NCBI GenBank assembly: GCA_017860075.1
Contig: JAFNAH010000003.1
Coordinates: forward strand, 1 to 14,580
Origin: Acidobacteriota bacterium
GTDB lineage: Bacteria > Acidobacteriota > UBA6911
Direction: 5' to 3'
DNA length: 14,580 nucleotides
The translations under genes were made by a program, and so were the position numbers. The notes below the pieces were generated by a model that worked only from the letters and a program-made list of their open reading frames with translations, was not told the origin of the DNA and made no database searches. Shown here piece after piece: positions 1-7,153 of this stretch; the first letter of the stretch is position 1, and each line of letters begins with the position of its first letter.

Positions 1-465
1 ACTCCCGGCAGCTTCGGGCATGGCCACGGCCGCGCGGTCGACGACGCGGGCCAGCCAGCGGTTCGTGAGCCCCGGGTACGCATTGGGCTCGACGATCAGT
101 GTCGGTATGCCGGCCCACCACGCCGCGAGGACGACGGGACCGGACGAATAGCCGCCGACGCCGACGACAACCCGCGGGGTGAACCTCACCAGCAGTCTCC
201 TGGATTGCAGAAGGCTCCGCGGCACCAGCAGAAGATTACGCATCAAGTCCAAGGCGCCCACCCGCTTCAAACCCCGCGATGTGATGTGCTCGAGCCTGAA
301 CCCTTCGCCCGGCACGATCTTCGATTCCAGGCCGCGAGCCGTCCCGATAAAGAGCACTTCGTGCGCCGGGTCTCTTCGCAGCAGCTCGCGAGCGAGAGAG
401 ATTCCGAGATATACATGTCCCCCGGTTCCCCCTCCTGCGAATACGACCCTCACCGTTCTCCTCAT
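1..465 (-). CDS. murG: MurG, lipid II-forming N-acetylglucosaminyltransferase (3' end cut by window edge)
   Basis: MurG transfers GlcNAc from UDP-GlcNAc onto lipid I to make lipid II at the inner face of the cytoplasmic membrane. Only the N-terminal 155 codons are present; the frame is open to base 1. The glycine-rich loop GGGTGGH, about residues 10-16, is the family signature, followed by an RGLESKIVP stretch, a GGYSSGPVVLAA stretch and EPNAYPGLTNRWLAR. In many MurGs the last motif begins EQN; here it is EPN. The ATG at 465 has no clear ribosome binding site. A GTG three codons into the frame after it (453-451) gives the family-typical start MRVVFAGGGTGGH and has AGGAGA at 462-457, though only 3-4 nt away, so the true start could be either. 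It follows ftsW by 62 nt as the last visible gene of the cluster; murC, ftsQ, ftsA and ftsZ would be expected beyond the edge. Identity is certain, start less so. Confidence 0.95.
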   Translation of the reverse strand, partial: MRRTVRVVFAGGGTGGHVYLGISLARELLRRDPAHEVLFIGTARGLESKIVPGEGFRLEHITSRGLKRVGALDLMRNLLLVPRSLLQSRRLLVRFTPRVVVGVGGYSSGPVVLAAWWAGIPTLIVEPNAYPGLTNRWLARVVDRAAVAMPEAAGS

Positions 466-517
466 CCGTCGTAGCGCCTGCGATCCGCAGGTGCCGGCTT
501 TCCTGACACGATCGTTG

Positions 518-538
518 TTCAACCCTTTCAGGGTTGAA
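518..538 (-). repeat. Perfect 9-bp inverted repeat spanning the ftsW stop codon
   Basis: TTCAACCCT and AGGGTTGAA are exact reverse complements separated by 3 nt. The ftsW stop codon (bases 530-528) lies at the tip. Outside it, CACGA at 507-511 can pair with TCGTG at 539-543 if six bases on one side bulge out. On the transcribed (minus) strand no T run follows, so it is not a canonical intrinsic terminator. It could be an mRNA hairpin affecting stability, processing or translation of murG. The repeat is directly visible; the function is inference. Confidence 0.6.
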
Positions 539-1649
539 TCGTGCGTTGGCCGCGGTCCTCTCCGTACTGCGCGATGTTCAAAAGGATGCCGGTCGCCGTG
601 AGATTGAGCAGAAGCGAGCTCCCGCCCTGGCTGACGAACGGCAGGGCGATCCCCTTCGCAGGCATCAGCGACAGCGCCATCGAAATATTGACCAGCGCCT
701 GCAACACGACCAGCAGGGTGATCCCCATGCCGAGATAGAACCCGAACCTGTCGGGCGCACGGAACGTGATCTTCAGACCCCGGTAGAAGAAGATCAGGAA
801 AAGCACCAGCACAAAGCCGGCGCCCAGCAACCCCAGCTCCTCCGAAATGACCGCGAAAATGAAATCGCTGTGCGCCTCGGGAAGAAAAAACATCTTCTGC
901 CTGCTGTCACCGAGGCCGAGCCCCAGGATCCCGCCGTTGCCGACCGCCGTCAGCGATTGCGAAACGTTCCATCCGGCACCCAGCGGATCGTGAAAGGGGT
1001 TCAGGAAGACCCTGACGCGCTCCCACCGGTAGGGGACGCAGACGACTCCGAAGTAGAAGGCCGGGATCGAGAGCAGAGCCGCCCCCGCGATGTAGACCCA
1101 GCTCAGGCCGGCAATGAAGAGGAGAAGGACCGTGATTGCCAGCACGCAGACCGCCTGGCCGAGGTCGGGTTCGATTGCGATCACGCACGCAAACAGGCCG
1201 ACCAGCGCAAGGCAGGGAAGGAGAATTCTCCGCAGGTCGTTGATTTCGGATTCGTGTTTTCTCAAATAGGAAGCGAGAAAGATCAGGATCGCAAGTTTCG
1301 CGATCTCCGACGGCTGGAATGAGAGCGGTCCGTAACGAAACCAGCGATGAGCGCCGTTCACCGTCGGTTGCGTGAACACGAGAACCAGCATGCCAAGACA
1401 CACCGCAAGCAGCCACCAGAGCGCTTTTTGCCGCCGCTCCCAGACCCGGTAGTCGGTTCTCATGAGAGCGATCATCATCACGTACCCTGCAACCGCAAAC
1501 GCAAGCTGGCGCACAAAGAAGTGGGAGGAGGCGCCGTACTTCGAGGCGGCGATCGTCGACGACGCGCTGTAGACCATTACGAGCCCGAAGACTGTAAGCA
1601 GCGTCGCCGTGATAAACAGAATCCTGTCGCTGGTGGGCCTGTAAGCCAT
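528..1649 (-). CDS. ftsW: FtsW, SEDS-family septal peptidoglycan glycosyltransferase
   Basis: FtsW polymerises lipid II into glycan strands at the division septum, in complex with its class B transpeptidase partner (FtsI here). The 373-residue protein is mostly hydrophobic, in keeping with about ten membrane segments. Seen motifs are GAHRWFRYGPLSFQPSEIAK at about 99-118, EPDLGQA at 160-166 (the Asp that SEDS enzymes need is D162), HSDFIFAVISEELGLLGA at about 260-277 and PAKGIALPFVSQGGSS at 330-345. The usual tyrosine in the S-Y-GGSS motif is glutamine here (Q341). The start ATG has GGGGAG about 5 nt upstream and sits 12 nt after the murD stop. RodA is the alternative family member, but the position between murD and murG makes FtsW the clear choice. 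Confidence 0.96.
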   Translation of the reverse strand: MAYRPTSDRILFITATLLTVFGLVMVYSASSTIAASKYGASSHFFVRQLAFAVAGYVMMIALMRTDYRVWERRQKALWWLLAVCLGMLVLVFTQPTVNGAHRWFRYGPLSFQPSEIAKLAILIFLASYLRKHESEINDLRRILLPCLALVGLFACVIAIEPDLGQAVCVLAITVLLLFIAGLSWVYIAGAALLSIPAFYFGVVCVPYRWERVRVFLNPFHDPLGAGWNVSQSLTAVGNGGILGLGLGDSRQKMFFLPEAHSDFIFAVISEELGLLGAGFVLVLFLIFFYRGLKITFRAPDRFGFYLGMGITLLVVLQALVNISMALSLMPAKGIALPFVSQGGSSLLLNLTATGILLNIAQYGEDRGQRTIQP

Positions 1650-1661
1650 CGTGCTCCCCGT

Positions 1662-3041
1662 TCAGCTCCCCTGTGTCAGTGCGAGGACGGACTTCTTGAA
1701 GACCCGCCCCCGGTGCTCATAGTTCTCAAACATGTCGTAGCTGGCACACGCAGGCGCCAGGAGGACGATCTCGCCGGGCAGCGCACGCTGCCTGCAGAGG
1801 CCTACTGCCTCCTCGAGGCTGGAGGCTCTCCTGATATCCGTGTGGCCGGCGAGCGCGCCTTCGATCGTCTCAGCCGCCTCTCCGATGAGGACCAGTTCCC
1901 TGACGCGATCCCGGACCAGGTCCCGGAGGACCGAGAAGTCGGCGCCCTTGTCCCTCCCGCCGGCAATGAGGTGGATGCCACCGGGAAAAGCCCGGATGGC
2001 CTTGATTGTAGCGTCCACATTGGTCGCCTTTGAATCGTTGAAGTACCGGACACCGTCGATTTCCGCCACCCACTCGAGCCGGTGCTCGACTCCCTTGAAG
2101 CGTCTCACGGCAGCGCGCAAGGTTTCCGGCCGCACGCCTGCCATCAGGGATATTGTGGCCGCTGCAAGCACGTTCTCCAGGTTGTGTTCGCCCCTGAGGG
2201 TTATGTCATCCAGGAGGAAGAGTTCCTTCTCGGACTTTCCATCCCGGTGGAAGATACGTCCGGAGTCGACGTAGGTGCCCCTCGGTGGTTTTACCTGGCG
2301 GCTGAAGAAGACAGGGGTCGAAGCCAGCCCTTCGGCGATGGCGGCGACCAGAGGGTCGTCAAGGTTGAGAACCGCGAAATCTCCGGGCTCCTGGTTCATG
2401 AAAATCCGGCGCTTGGCGGCCACGTATTCTTCGAACCCGGCATAGCGATCGAGGTGGTCGGGGGTCAGGTTCAGGATGGTAGCCACGGCAGGGCGCAGAC
2501 GGTCGATGCCCTCCAGCTGGAAGCTCGAGAGCTCGGTGGCGTAGAAGTCCTCGCCGGTGGAATCGGCGACGAAGCTGATGAGGGGAACCCCGACGTTCCC
2601 GGCCGAGTGTCCCCGCAGGCCACCGGCGCGGAGCATCTCGGCGACGAGCTCGGTGGTTGTCGTCTTGCCGTTGGATCCGGTGATCCCGAGGATCCGGCCC
2701 CTGATATGGCGGTATGCCAGCTCGACTTCCGCGATGATCGGGATACCCGCTGAACGGCTCCCGGCGAAGAATTCGAGCGAAAGGGGAACCCCCGGGCTTG
2801 CCACCACCAGGTCGCACTCGCGGAAACTGGCGGCCCGATGGCCGCCGAGTTCCAGCAAAAGGCGGCTGCCGGAAACGCCTCCGCGAAGCTGGCCGATTGA
2901 CGGGGGCAGTTCCTCCAGGGGCCTGCGGTCGGTGAGGACGACGGTCGCGCCGCGGGCGAGCAGGAATTCCGCCGCTGCGACGCCGCTCCGCGCGGCTCCC
3001 ACGACCAGCACCTTTTTCCCCTTGTAGTCTGTCTCCGTCAT
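1662..3041 (-). CDS. murD: MurD, UDP-MurNAc-L-alanine:D-glutamate ligase
   Basis: This cytoplasmic ATP-dependent Mur ligase adds D-glutamate to UDP-MurNAc-L-Ala, the second amino acid of the stem peptide. The protein is 459 residues, normal for MurD. An N-terminal Rossmann-like UDP-binding region contains VLVVGAARSG (11-20) and SPGVP (82-86). The ATP loop GITGSNGKTTTTE covers about 119-131, the carbamylated-lysine position is K210, and HNLENVLAAA is at 286-295. The C-terminal domain has NDSKATN (335-341) and APACASYDMFENYEHRG (429-445), which is specific to MurD. The frame stays open upstream into mraY, but the family-typical start is the ATG at 3041, 5 nt after the mraY stop. Its ribosome binding site is weak, so translation is probably coupled to mraY. 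Confidence 0.96.
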   Translation of the reverse strand: MTETDYKGKKVLVVGAARSGVAAAEFLLARGATVVLTDRRPLEELPPSIGQLRGGVSGSRLLLELGGHRAASFRECDLVVASPGVPLSLEFFAGSRSAGIPIIAEVELAYRHIRGRILGITGSNGKTTTTELVAEMLRAGGLRGHSAGNVGVPLISFVADSTGEDFYATELSSFQLEGIDRLRPAVATILNLTPDHLDRYAGFEEYVAAKRRIFMNQEPGDFAVLNLDDPLVAAIAEGLASTPVFFSRQVKPPRGTYVDSGRIFHRDGKSEKELFLLDDITLRGEHNLENVLAAATISLMAGVRPETLRAAVRRFKGVEHRLEWVAEIDGVRYFNDSKATNVDATIKAIRAFPGGIHLIAGGRDKGADFSVLRDLVRDRVRELVLIGEAAETIEGALAGHTDIRRASSLEEAVGLCRQRALPGEIVLLAPACASYDMFENYEHRGRVFKKSVLALTQGS

Positions 3042-3046
3042 AATCG

Positions 3047-4162
3047 CTAACGCAACTTCAAGGTCGAGAGGCTGAACAGCGCAAATACCGTTGCCAAAAG
3101 CCAGAAGCGGGTCACGACCTGGCTTTCGGTCCAGCCCACGAGCTCGAAATGATGGTGCAGGGGCGCCATCCTGAAGATCCGCTTCCCTGTCAATTTGAAC
3201 GACGCCACCTGCAGGATGACCGACAGTGCCTCGAGCACGAATACTCCGCCGATCATCGGCAGCAGGAACTCCTGCTTGATCATCACCGCTACAGTCCCGA
3301 TCGCGCCTCCGAGCGAGAGGGATCCGACATCCCCCATGAAAACCTGCGCCGGGTGGGCGTTGTACCAGAGAAAGCCCATGGTCGCTCCCGCCATCGAACC
3401 GCAGAAGATGGTCAGTTCCGACGCGTAACTGTTCTTGAACAGGTCGAGGTACTCCGCGAACCGCACATGCGCGCTGACATAACAGAGGACGGTCAGCGCC
3501 GAGGCTGCCACGATCACGCACCCGGCGGCGAGCCCGTCGAGCCCGTCGGTAAGGTTTACCGCGTTGGAGGAGCCCACGATCATGAAGATCACCAGAAGCG
3601 CGAGGGGCAGTGCGATCGGCAGCCCCAGCGGGTACCAGACGGCAAGGCTGGGTGTGAAGTCCTTGAAGAAGGGGATGCTCAGGTTGTTGCTGTAGAGACC
3701 TTGCAGCGAAAGGTAATGAAGCGCGACGCACACGCCCAGCGCGATCAGAGTCTGGTAAAGCAGCTTCATGCGGGCGGTCATGCCGAGCGACCGTTTGCGC
3801 GATATCTTGGCGTAGTCGTCGAGGAATCCCACGACCGCGAAGCACAGGGTTGCCAGCACGGCGATCCAGACGTAGAGATTGGCCAGGTTGCTCCAGAGCA
3901 GCGTCGGGACCAGGATCCCGATGAGTATCAATATGCCGCCCATGGTCGGCGTCCCGGCCTTGTTGAGATGGGTGGAAGGGCCATCCTCGCGGATCTGCTG
4001 ACCGATTTGAAATTCCCGCAGCCGCCTGATGAGCCAGGGCCCCAGCACCAGGCATATCAGCATCGCGGTTATGCCCGCCATCGCGGTCCGGAACGTGACA
4101 TAGCGGAACACGCGGAGCGGGGTGAAGTAGGTGTGAAAAGAGTACAGCAGCTCGTAGAGCAT
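3047..4162 (-). CDS. mraY: MraY, phospho-MurNAc-pentapeptide translocase (lipid I synthase)
   Basis: MraY transfers phospho-MurNAc-pentapeptide from UDP to undecaprenyl phosphate, giving lipid I, at the inner membrane face. The 371-residue protein has the length and roughly ten hydrophobic segments of the family. Catalytic and binding motifs are intact: GTPTMGG (70-76), the aspartate pair in GFLDDYAK (112-119), SSNAVNLTDGLDGLA (about 198-212), MGDVGSLSLGG (276-286) and the histidine cluster PLHHHFE (334-340). The ATG overlaps the murF stop by one base (TGATG), a classic translational-coupling junction. An open frame continues about 260 nt further upstream inside murF, but it has no family similarity, and the N-terminus MLYELLYSFHTYFTPLRVFR fits other MraY proteins. 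Confidence 0.97.
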   Translation of the reverse strand: MLYELLYSFHTYFTPLRVFRYVTFRTAMAGITAMLICLVLGPWLIRRLREFQIGQQIREDGPSTHLNKAGTPTMGGILILIGILVPTLLWSNLANLYVWIAVLATLCFAVVGFLDDYAKISRKRSLGMTARMKLLYQTLIALGVCVALHYLSLQGLYSNNLSIPFFKDFTPSLAVWYPLGLPIALPLALLVIFMIVGSSNAVNLTDGLDGLAAGCVIVAASALTVLCYVSAHVRFAEYLDLFKNSYASELTIFCGSMAGATMGFLWYNAHPAQVFMGDVGSLSLGGAIGTVAVMIKQEFLLPMIGGVFVLEALSVILQVASFKLTGKRIFRMAPLHHHFELVGWTESQVVTRFWLLATVFALFSLSTLKLR

Positions 4163-5571
4163 CAGTTCATCCGCTCCGCGTAGGAGGCCTTCAAGGCCCT
4201 GATCATCCGATCCAGTTGTGTCCCGCGCGATCCCTTGACCAGGACGATGTCGCCCGGCTTGACAGCCCGGGTGACGAAGTCCGTTGCGGGGTCCACCTCG
4301 GTGAAGAAGTAGGCCCTGCCGGGGGACATACCGGACTCGAGGGCGCCCCTGACGATTTCGCGGGCCGTACCGCGGACCGCCACCACAAGGTCGACGCCGC
4401 AACGGGAGGCGCAGGCACCGCATTCATAGTGGAGGCTGCCCGCTTCATGCCCAAGCTCCAGCATTTCGCCGGCCACCAGGATGCGCCGCCCGGAGCATGG
4501 CAGGCCGCACAGGGTCTCGATCATGAGCTTGAGAGCGCGCGGATTCGAATTGTATGAATCGTCTATCACCGTGAACCCGTCTTCAAATGTGAGGACGTGA
4601 CCTCGCATCGGGTTCTGGCGCAGGTGGCGCAGGCTCGCGATGATTTGGTCGAGGTCGATGCCGAAGTGCATGCCCAGCGCGACGGCTGCCAGGGCATTCA
4701 TGACGTTGTGCCGCCCGGCGAAGGGCACGGATGCAGGCCGGGTCCTGCCTTCGGCGGTGAGGTTAAACCGGGTTTCGCGGAGGCCGGCCGGCTCGATGTT
4801 GCCGGCACGCACGTCCGATGTCTCCGCGAGCCCGAACCCGATCCTGTGGCCCTGGAAGGAGGATCCGATTGATGCCACCAGCGGATCGTCGTTGTTGTAG
4901 ATGAGTGTGCCGCCGGCCACGAGCCCTTCAGCCAGCTCCGCCTTGGCGCGGGCGATATCTGCTGTGCCGGAAAAGAACTCCAGGTGCACGGGGGCGACGT
5001 TGGTGATTACGCCGACGGCCGGGCGCGCGAGCCGGCACATTTCGGCGATTTCGCCGGGAGCGCTCATGCCCATCTCGAAGATCCCCACCTGGTCGTCGCT
5101 GCTCAGCCCGCACAGCGCGAGCGGCAGCCCGAAGAGGTTGTTGTAGTTGCCCGGCGAACGATAGACCGTGAAGCTGGTCTGCAGAACGTGGGCCGAGAAC
5201 TCCTTCGTCGTGGTCTTGCCCATGCTGCCCGTGATTGCGACCAGGCTCCCCTGCCACTGGTCGCGCAAATGAGCCGCCAGGGCCTTGAGTGCCTGGTGGG
5301 TGTCTGCCACCTTCAGCAGCACCCGGTCAGGGGGAAAATCAGGAGGCACGCCGTAATCCGCCGCCACGACCGCGCCCGCCGCGCCACGCGCGAGCACGTC
5401 GGCCACGTAGCGGTGGCCGTCGTTCCTGGGGCCGCGGATCGCGAAAAAGAGGTCGCCCTGCTTGAGTGTGCGCGAGTCAATCGAAACGCCTGACACCGCC
5501 ACCGTCCCTGATCCCGAAAGGAGCACGCCTCCCGTGCAGGCTGCGACCTGAGCTGCGCTTATGTTAGACAT
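4162..5571 (-). CDS. murF: MurF, UDP-MurNAc-tripeptide:D-Ala-D-Ala ligase
   Basis: MurF adds the dipeptide D-alanyl-D-alanine to UDP-MurNAc-tripeptide, completing the pentapeptide in the cytoplasm. From the ATG at 5571 the product is 469 residues. It shows the N-terminal UDP-binding domain with SIDSRTLKQGDLFFAIRG (about 30-47), the ATP loop ITGSMGKTTTKE (113-124), GNYNNLFGLPLAL (141-153), ITNVAPVHLEFF (189-200), IDDSYNSNP (336-344), GEMLELG (368-374) and LVKGSRG (444-450). The methionine in the P-loop (GSMGKT) is common in MurF. A GTG at 5655, 28 codons upstream in the same frame and 7 nt after the murE stop, has AGGAAGG just before it and would give an N-terminal extension not expected for the family. 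Identity is firm; the start is open between 5571 and 5655. Confidence 0.95.
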   Translation of the reverse strand: MSNISAAQVAACTGGVLLSGSGTVAVSGVSIDSRTLKQGDLFFAIRGPRNDGHRYVADVLARGAAGAVVAADYGVPPDFPPDRVLLKVADTHQALKALAAHLRDQWQGSLVAITGSMGKTTTKEFSAHVLQTSFTVYRSPGNYNNLFGLPLALCGLSSDDQVGIFEMGMSAPGEIAEMCRLARPAVGVITNVAPVHLEFFSGTADIARAKAELAEGLVAGGTLIYNNDDPLVASIGSSFQGHRIGFGLAETSDVRAGNIEPAGLRETRFNLTAEGRTRPASVPFAGRHNVMNALAAVALGMHFGIDLDQIIASLRHLRQNPMRGHVLTFEDGFTVIDDSYNSNPRALKLMIETLCGLPCSGRRILVAGEMLELGHEAGSLHYECGACASRCGVDLVVAVRGTAREIVRGALESGMSPGRAYFFTEVDPATDFVTRAVKPGDIVLVKGSRGTQLDRMIRALKASYAERMN

Positions 5572-5662
5572 AACCAGATCCACCAACGCGGCTCCGGCCG
5601 CCCTCAGGCCCGTACCGCCGCGAACCTGCATCGCAAGGTTGCCGACGAAGCTCACTGCCTTC

Positions 5663-7141
5663 CTATGCCCTTTCAGCTGCCCTGGACCCGAGAATCCATT
5701 CCCGTGCCACGGCACGATCATCAAACGGAACCGTTTCCTTCCCGACCGTCTGGCAGGTCTCGTGACCCTTGCCGGCGATAACGACCACGTCGTCGGGACG
5801 GGCCATGGCAATCGCCCGTCCGATGGCCTCACGCCGGTCGGGAGTCAGTTCGTATGTTCCCGGTCCTTCATGCAGCCCGGTGCGTATTTCCTCGATGATC
5901 GCCAACGGATCCTCGGTGCGCGGATTGTCGGAAGTGACGATCACATGATTGCTCATGCGAACCGCTATCCTTCCCATCACCGGCCGCTTGGTACGATCGC
6001 GATCACCGCCGCAGCCGAATACGGTTACGACCTTTCCATGGGGAAGGCGTCCCACGGCCTCGAGCAGTTTCTCGAGCGCATCCGGCGTGTGGGCGTAGTC
6101 GACGATCACCGCGTAGTTCTGGCCTGCGTCGACCAGTTCCATGCGTCCGGGAACACCACGGACTGTTTCGAGTGCCCTGACGATCGATTCGACGCTCAGG
6201 CCGAGTGTCAGCGCGGCGCCTGTCGCTGCCATCATGTTGTAGACGTTCGGTTGGCCCGGGAGCTTCGTGCGCACACTGACTTCGCCGGCAGGTGTGGCCA
6301 GCCTGACATCCGTGCCGTCGATCCGCGCCTGACTCTCCAGGACATGAATTTCGTTCGAACCGGAGAACCCGTACCTGAGTGGAGGGAAGGGAAGCTCGGC
6401 TTCGATCCTGCGGGAGAAGAGATCGTCCGCGTTGAGGACGGCAGCTTCGATCCCGTTGGCGCCGGCGGCCGTGAAGAGCACGCTTTTTGCGCGGAAGTAT
6501 GTTTCCATGTCCCCGTGAAAGTCCAGGTGGTCCGGTGTCAGGTTCGTGAACACCCCGGTGGCGCACTTCAGGCCGTATACGCGCTTGAGGGCCAGGGCGT
6601 GAGACGAAACCTCGAGCGAACCGTGCGTGCAGCCGGACGAGACCGCATCGCGGAGGAAGGAGATGAGGTCTACCGACTCCGGCGTCGTCCGGTCGCTCGG
6701 GAATCGGCGGTCGCCGATCTGCATGCCGAGCGTCCCGGCCATGCATGTCTTCAGACCTTCCGCTCGCAGTATCGCGTCCACCAGGTGCACCGTCGTCGTC
6801 TTGCCGTTGGTACCCGTAACCGCCACAAGCTTTAACTCGGCCGCGGGGTCGCCCCAAAACGCGCCGGCCGCCCGGGCGAGAAACAGCCGGGCGTCGTCAA
6901 CCTGCAGGAATGAAACTCCGCTCGCGCCTTCGCCTGCCCCGTCCGAGGCCACCACGGATGCTCCGCGCGCGATCGCCTCGCGAATGAACCGGGCACCGTT
7001 CGTCCTCTGCCCCTTGATTGCGACAAACAGGTCGCCGGGTTTCACCCTCCTCGAGTCGTAGGCGATTCCTTCGATCCGCGTTTGCGGATCGCCCTGGAGC
7101 GTCGCCCCCGGTATTCCGGCCAGCAGTTTCTCGAGAAGCAC
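5663..7141 (-). CDS. murE: MurE, UDP-MurNAc-L-Ala-D-Glu:meso-diaminopimelate ligase
   Basis: MurE adds the third residue of the stem peptide. The 492-residue protein carries AYDSRRVKPGDLFVAIKG (about 27-44), the ATP loop VTGTNGKTTT (108-117), a TTP substrate loop (152-154), SLEVSSHALAL (175-185), NLTPDHLDFHG (200-210), the carbamylated-lysine position in RAKSVLF (K219) and GCGGDRDRTKRPVMG (376-390). DNPRTEDP at 405-412 is the meso-diaminopimelate recognition motif, as opposed to the variants in lysine-adding enzymes, so the organism probably has DAP-type peptidoglycan. The start codon is GTG with AGGAAGG at 7155-7149, seven bases before it, partly overlapping the ftsI stop codon. The ftsI-murE gap is 12 nt. 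Confidence 0.97.
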   Translation of the reverse strand: MLLEKLLAGIPGATLQGDPQTRIEGIAYDSRRVKPGDLFVAIKGQRTNGARFIREAIARGASVVASDGAGEGASGVSFLQVDDARLFLARAAGAFWGDPAAELKLVAVTGTNGKTTTVHLVDAILRAEGLKTCMAGTLGMQIGDRRFPSDRTTPESVDLISFLRDAVSSGCTHGSLEVSSHALALKRVYGLKCATGVFTNLTPDHLDFHGDMETYFRAKSVLFTAAGANGIEAAVLNADDLFSRRIEAELPFPPLRYGFSGSNEIHVLESQARIDGTDVRLATPAGEVSVRTKLPGQPNVYNMMAATGAALTLGLSVESIVRALETVRGVPGRMELVDAGQNYAVIVDYAHTPDALEKLLEAVGRLPHGKVVTVFGCGGDRDRTKRPVMGRIAVRMSNHVIVTSDNPRTEDPLAIIEEIRTGLHEGPGTYELTPDRREAIGRAIAMARPDDVVVIAGKGHETCQTVGKETVPFDDRAVAREWILGSRAAERA

Positions 7142-7153
7142 GGTCGAACCTTC

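Noticed and set aside
3042..4055. Long open extension in the murD frame upstream of its start, across mraY
   Set aside because: It lies wholly over mraY, whose motifs are intact in another frame, and has no resemblance to the MurD N-terminus; typical of shadow frames in G+C-rich DNA.
4163..4423. Open extension of the mraY frame into murF
   Set aside because: The TGATG overlap and the family-typical MLYELL start mark the real beginning; the extension is arginine/glycine-rich shadow sequence over the murF C-terminus.
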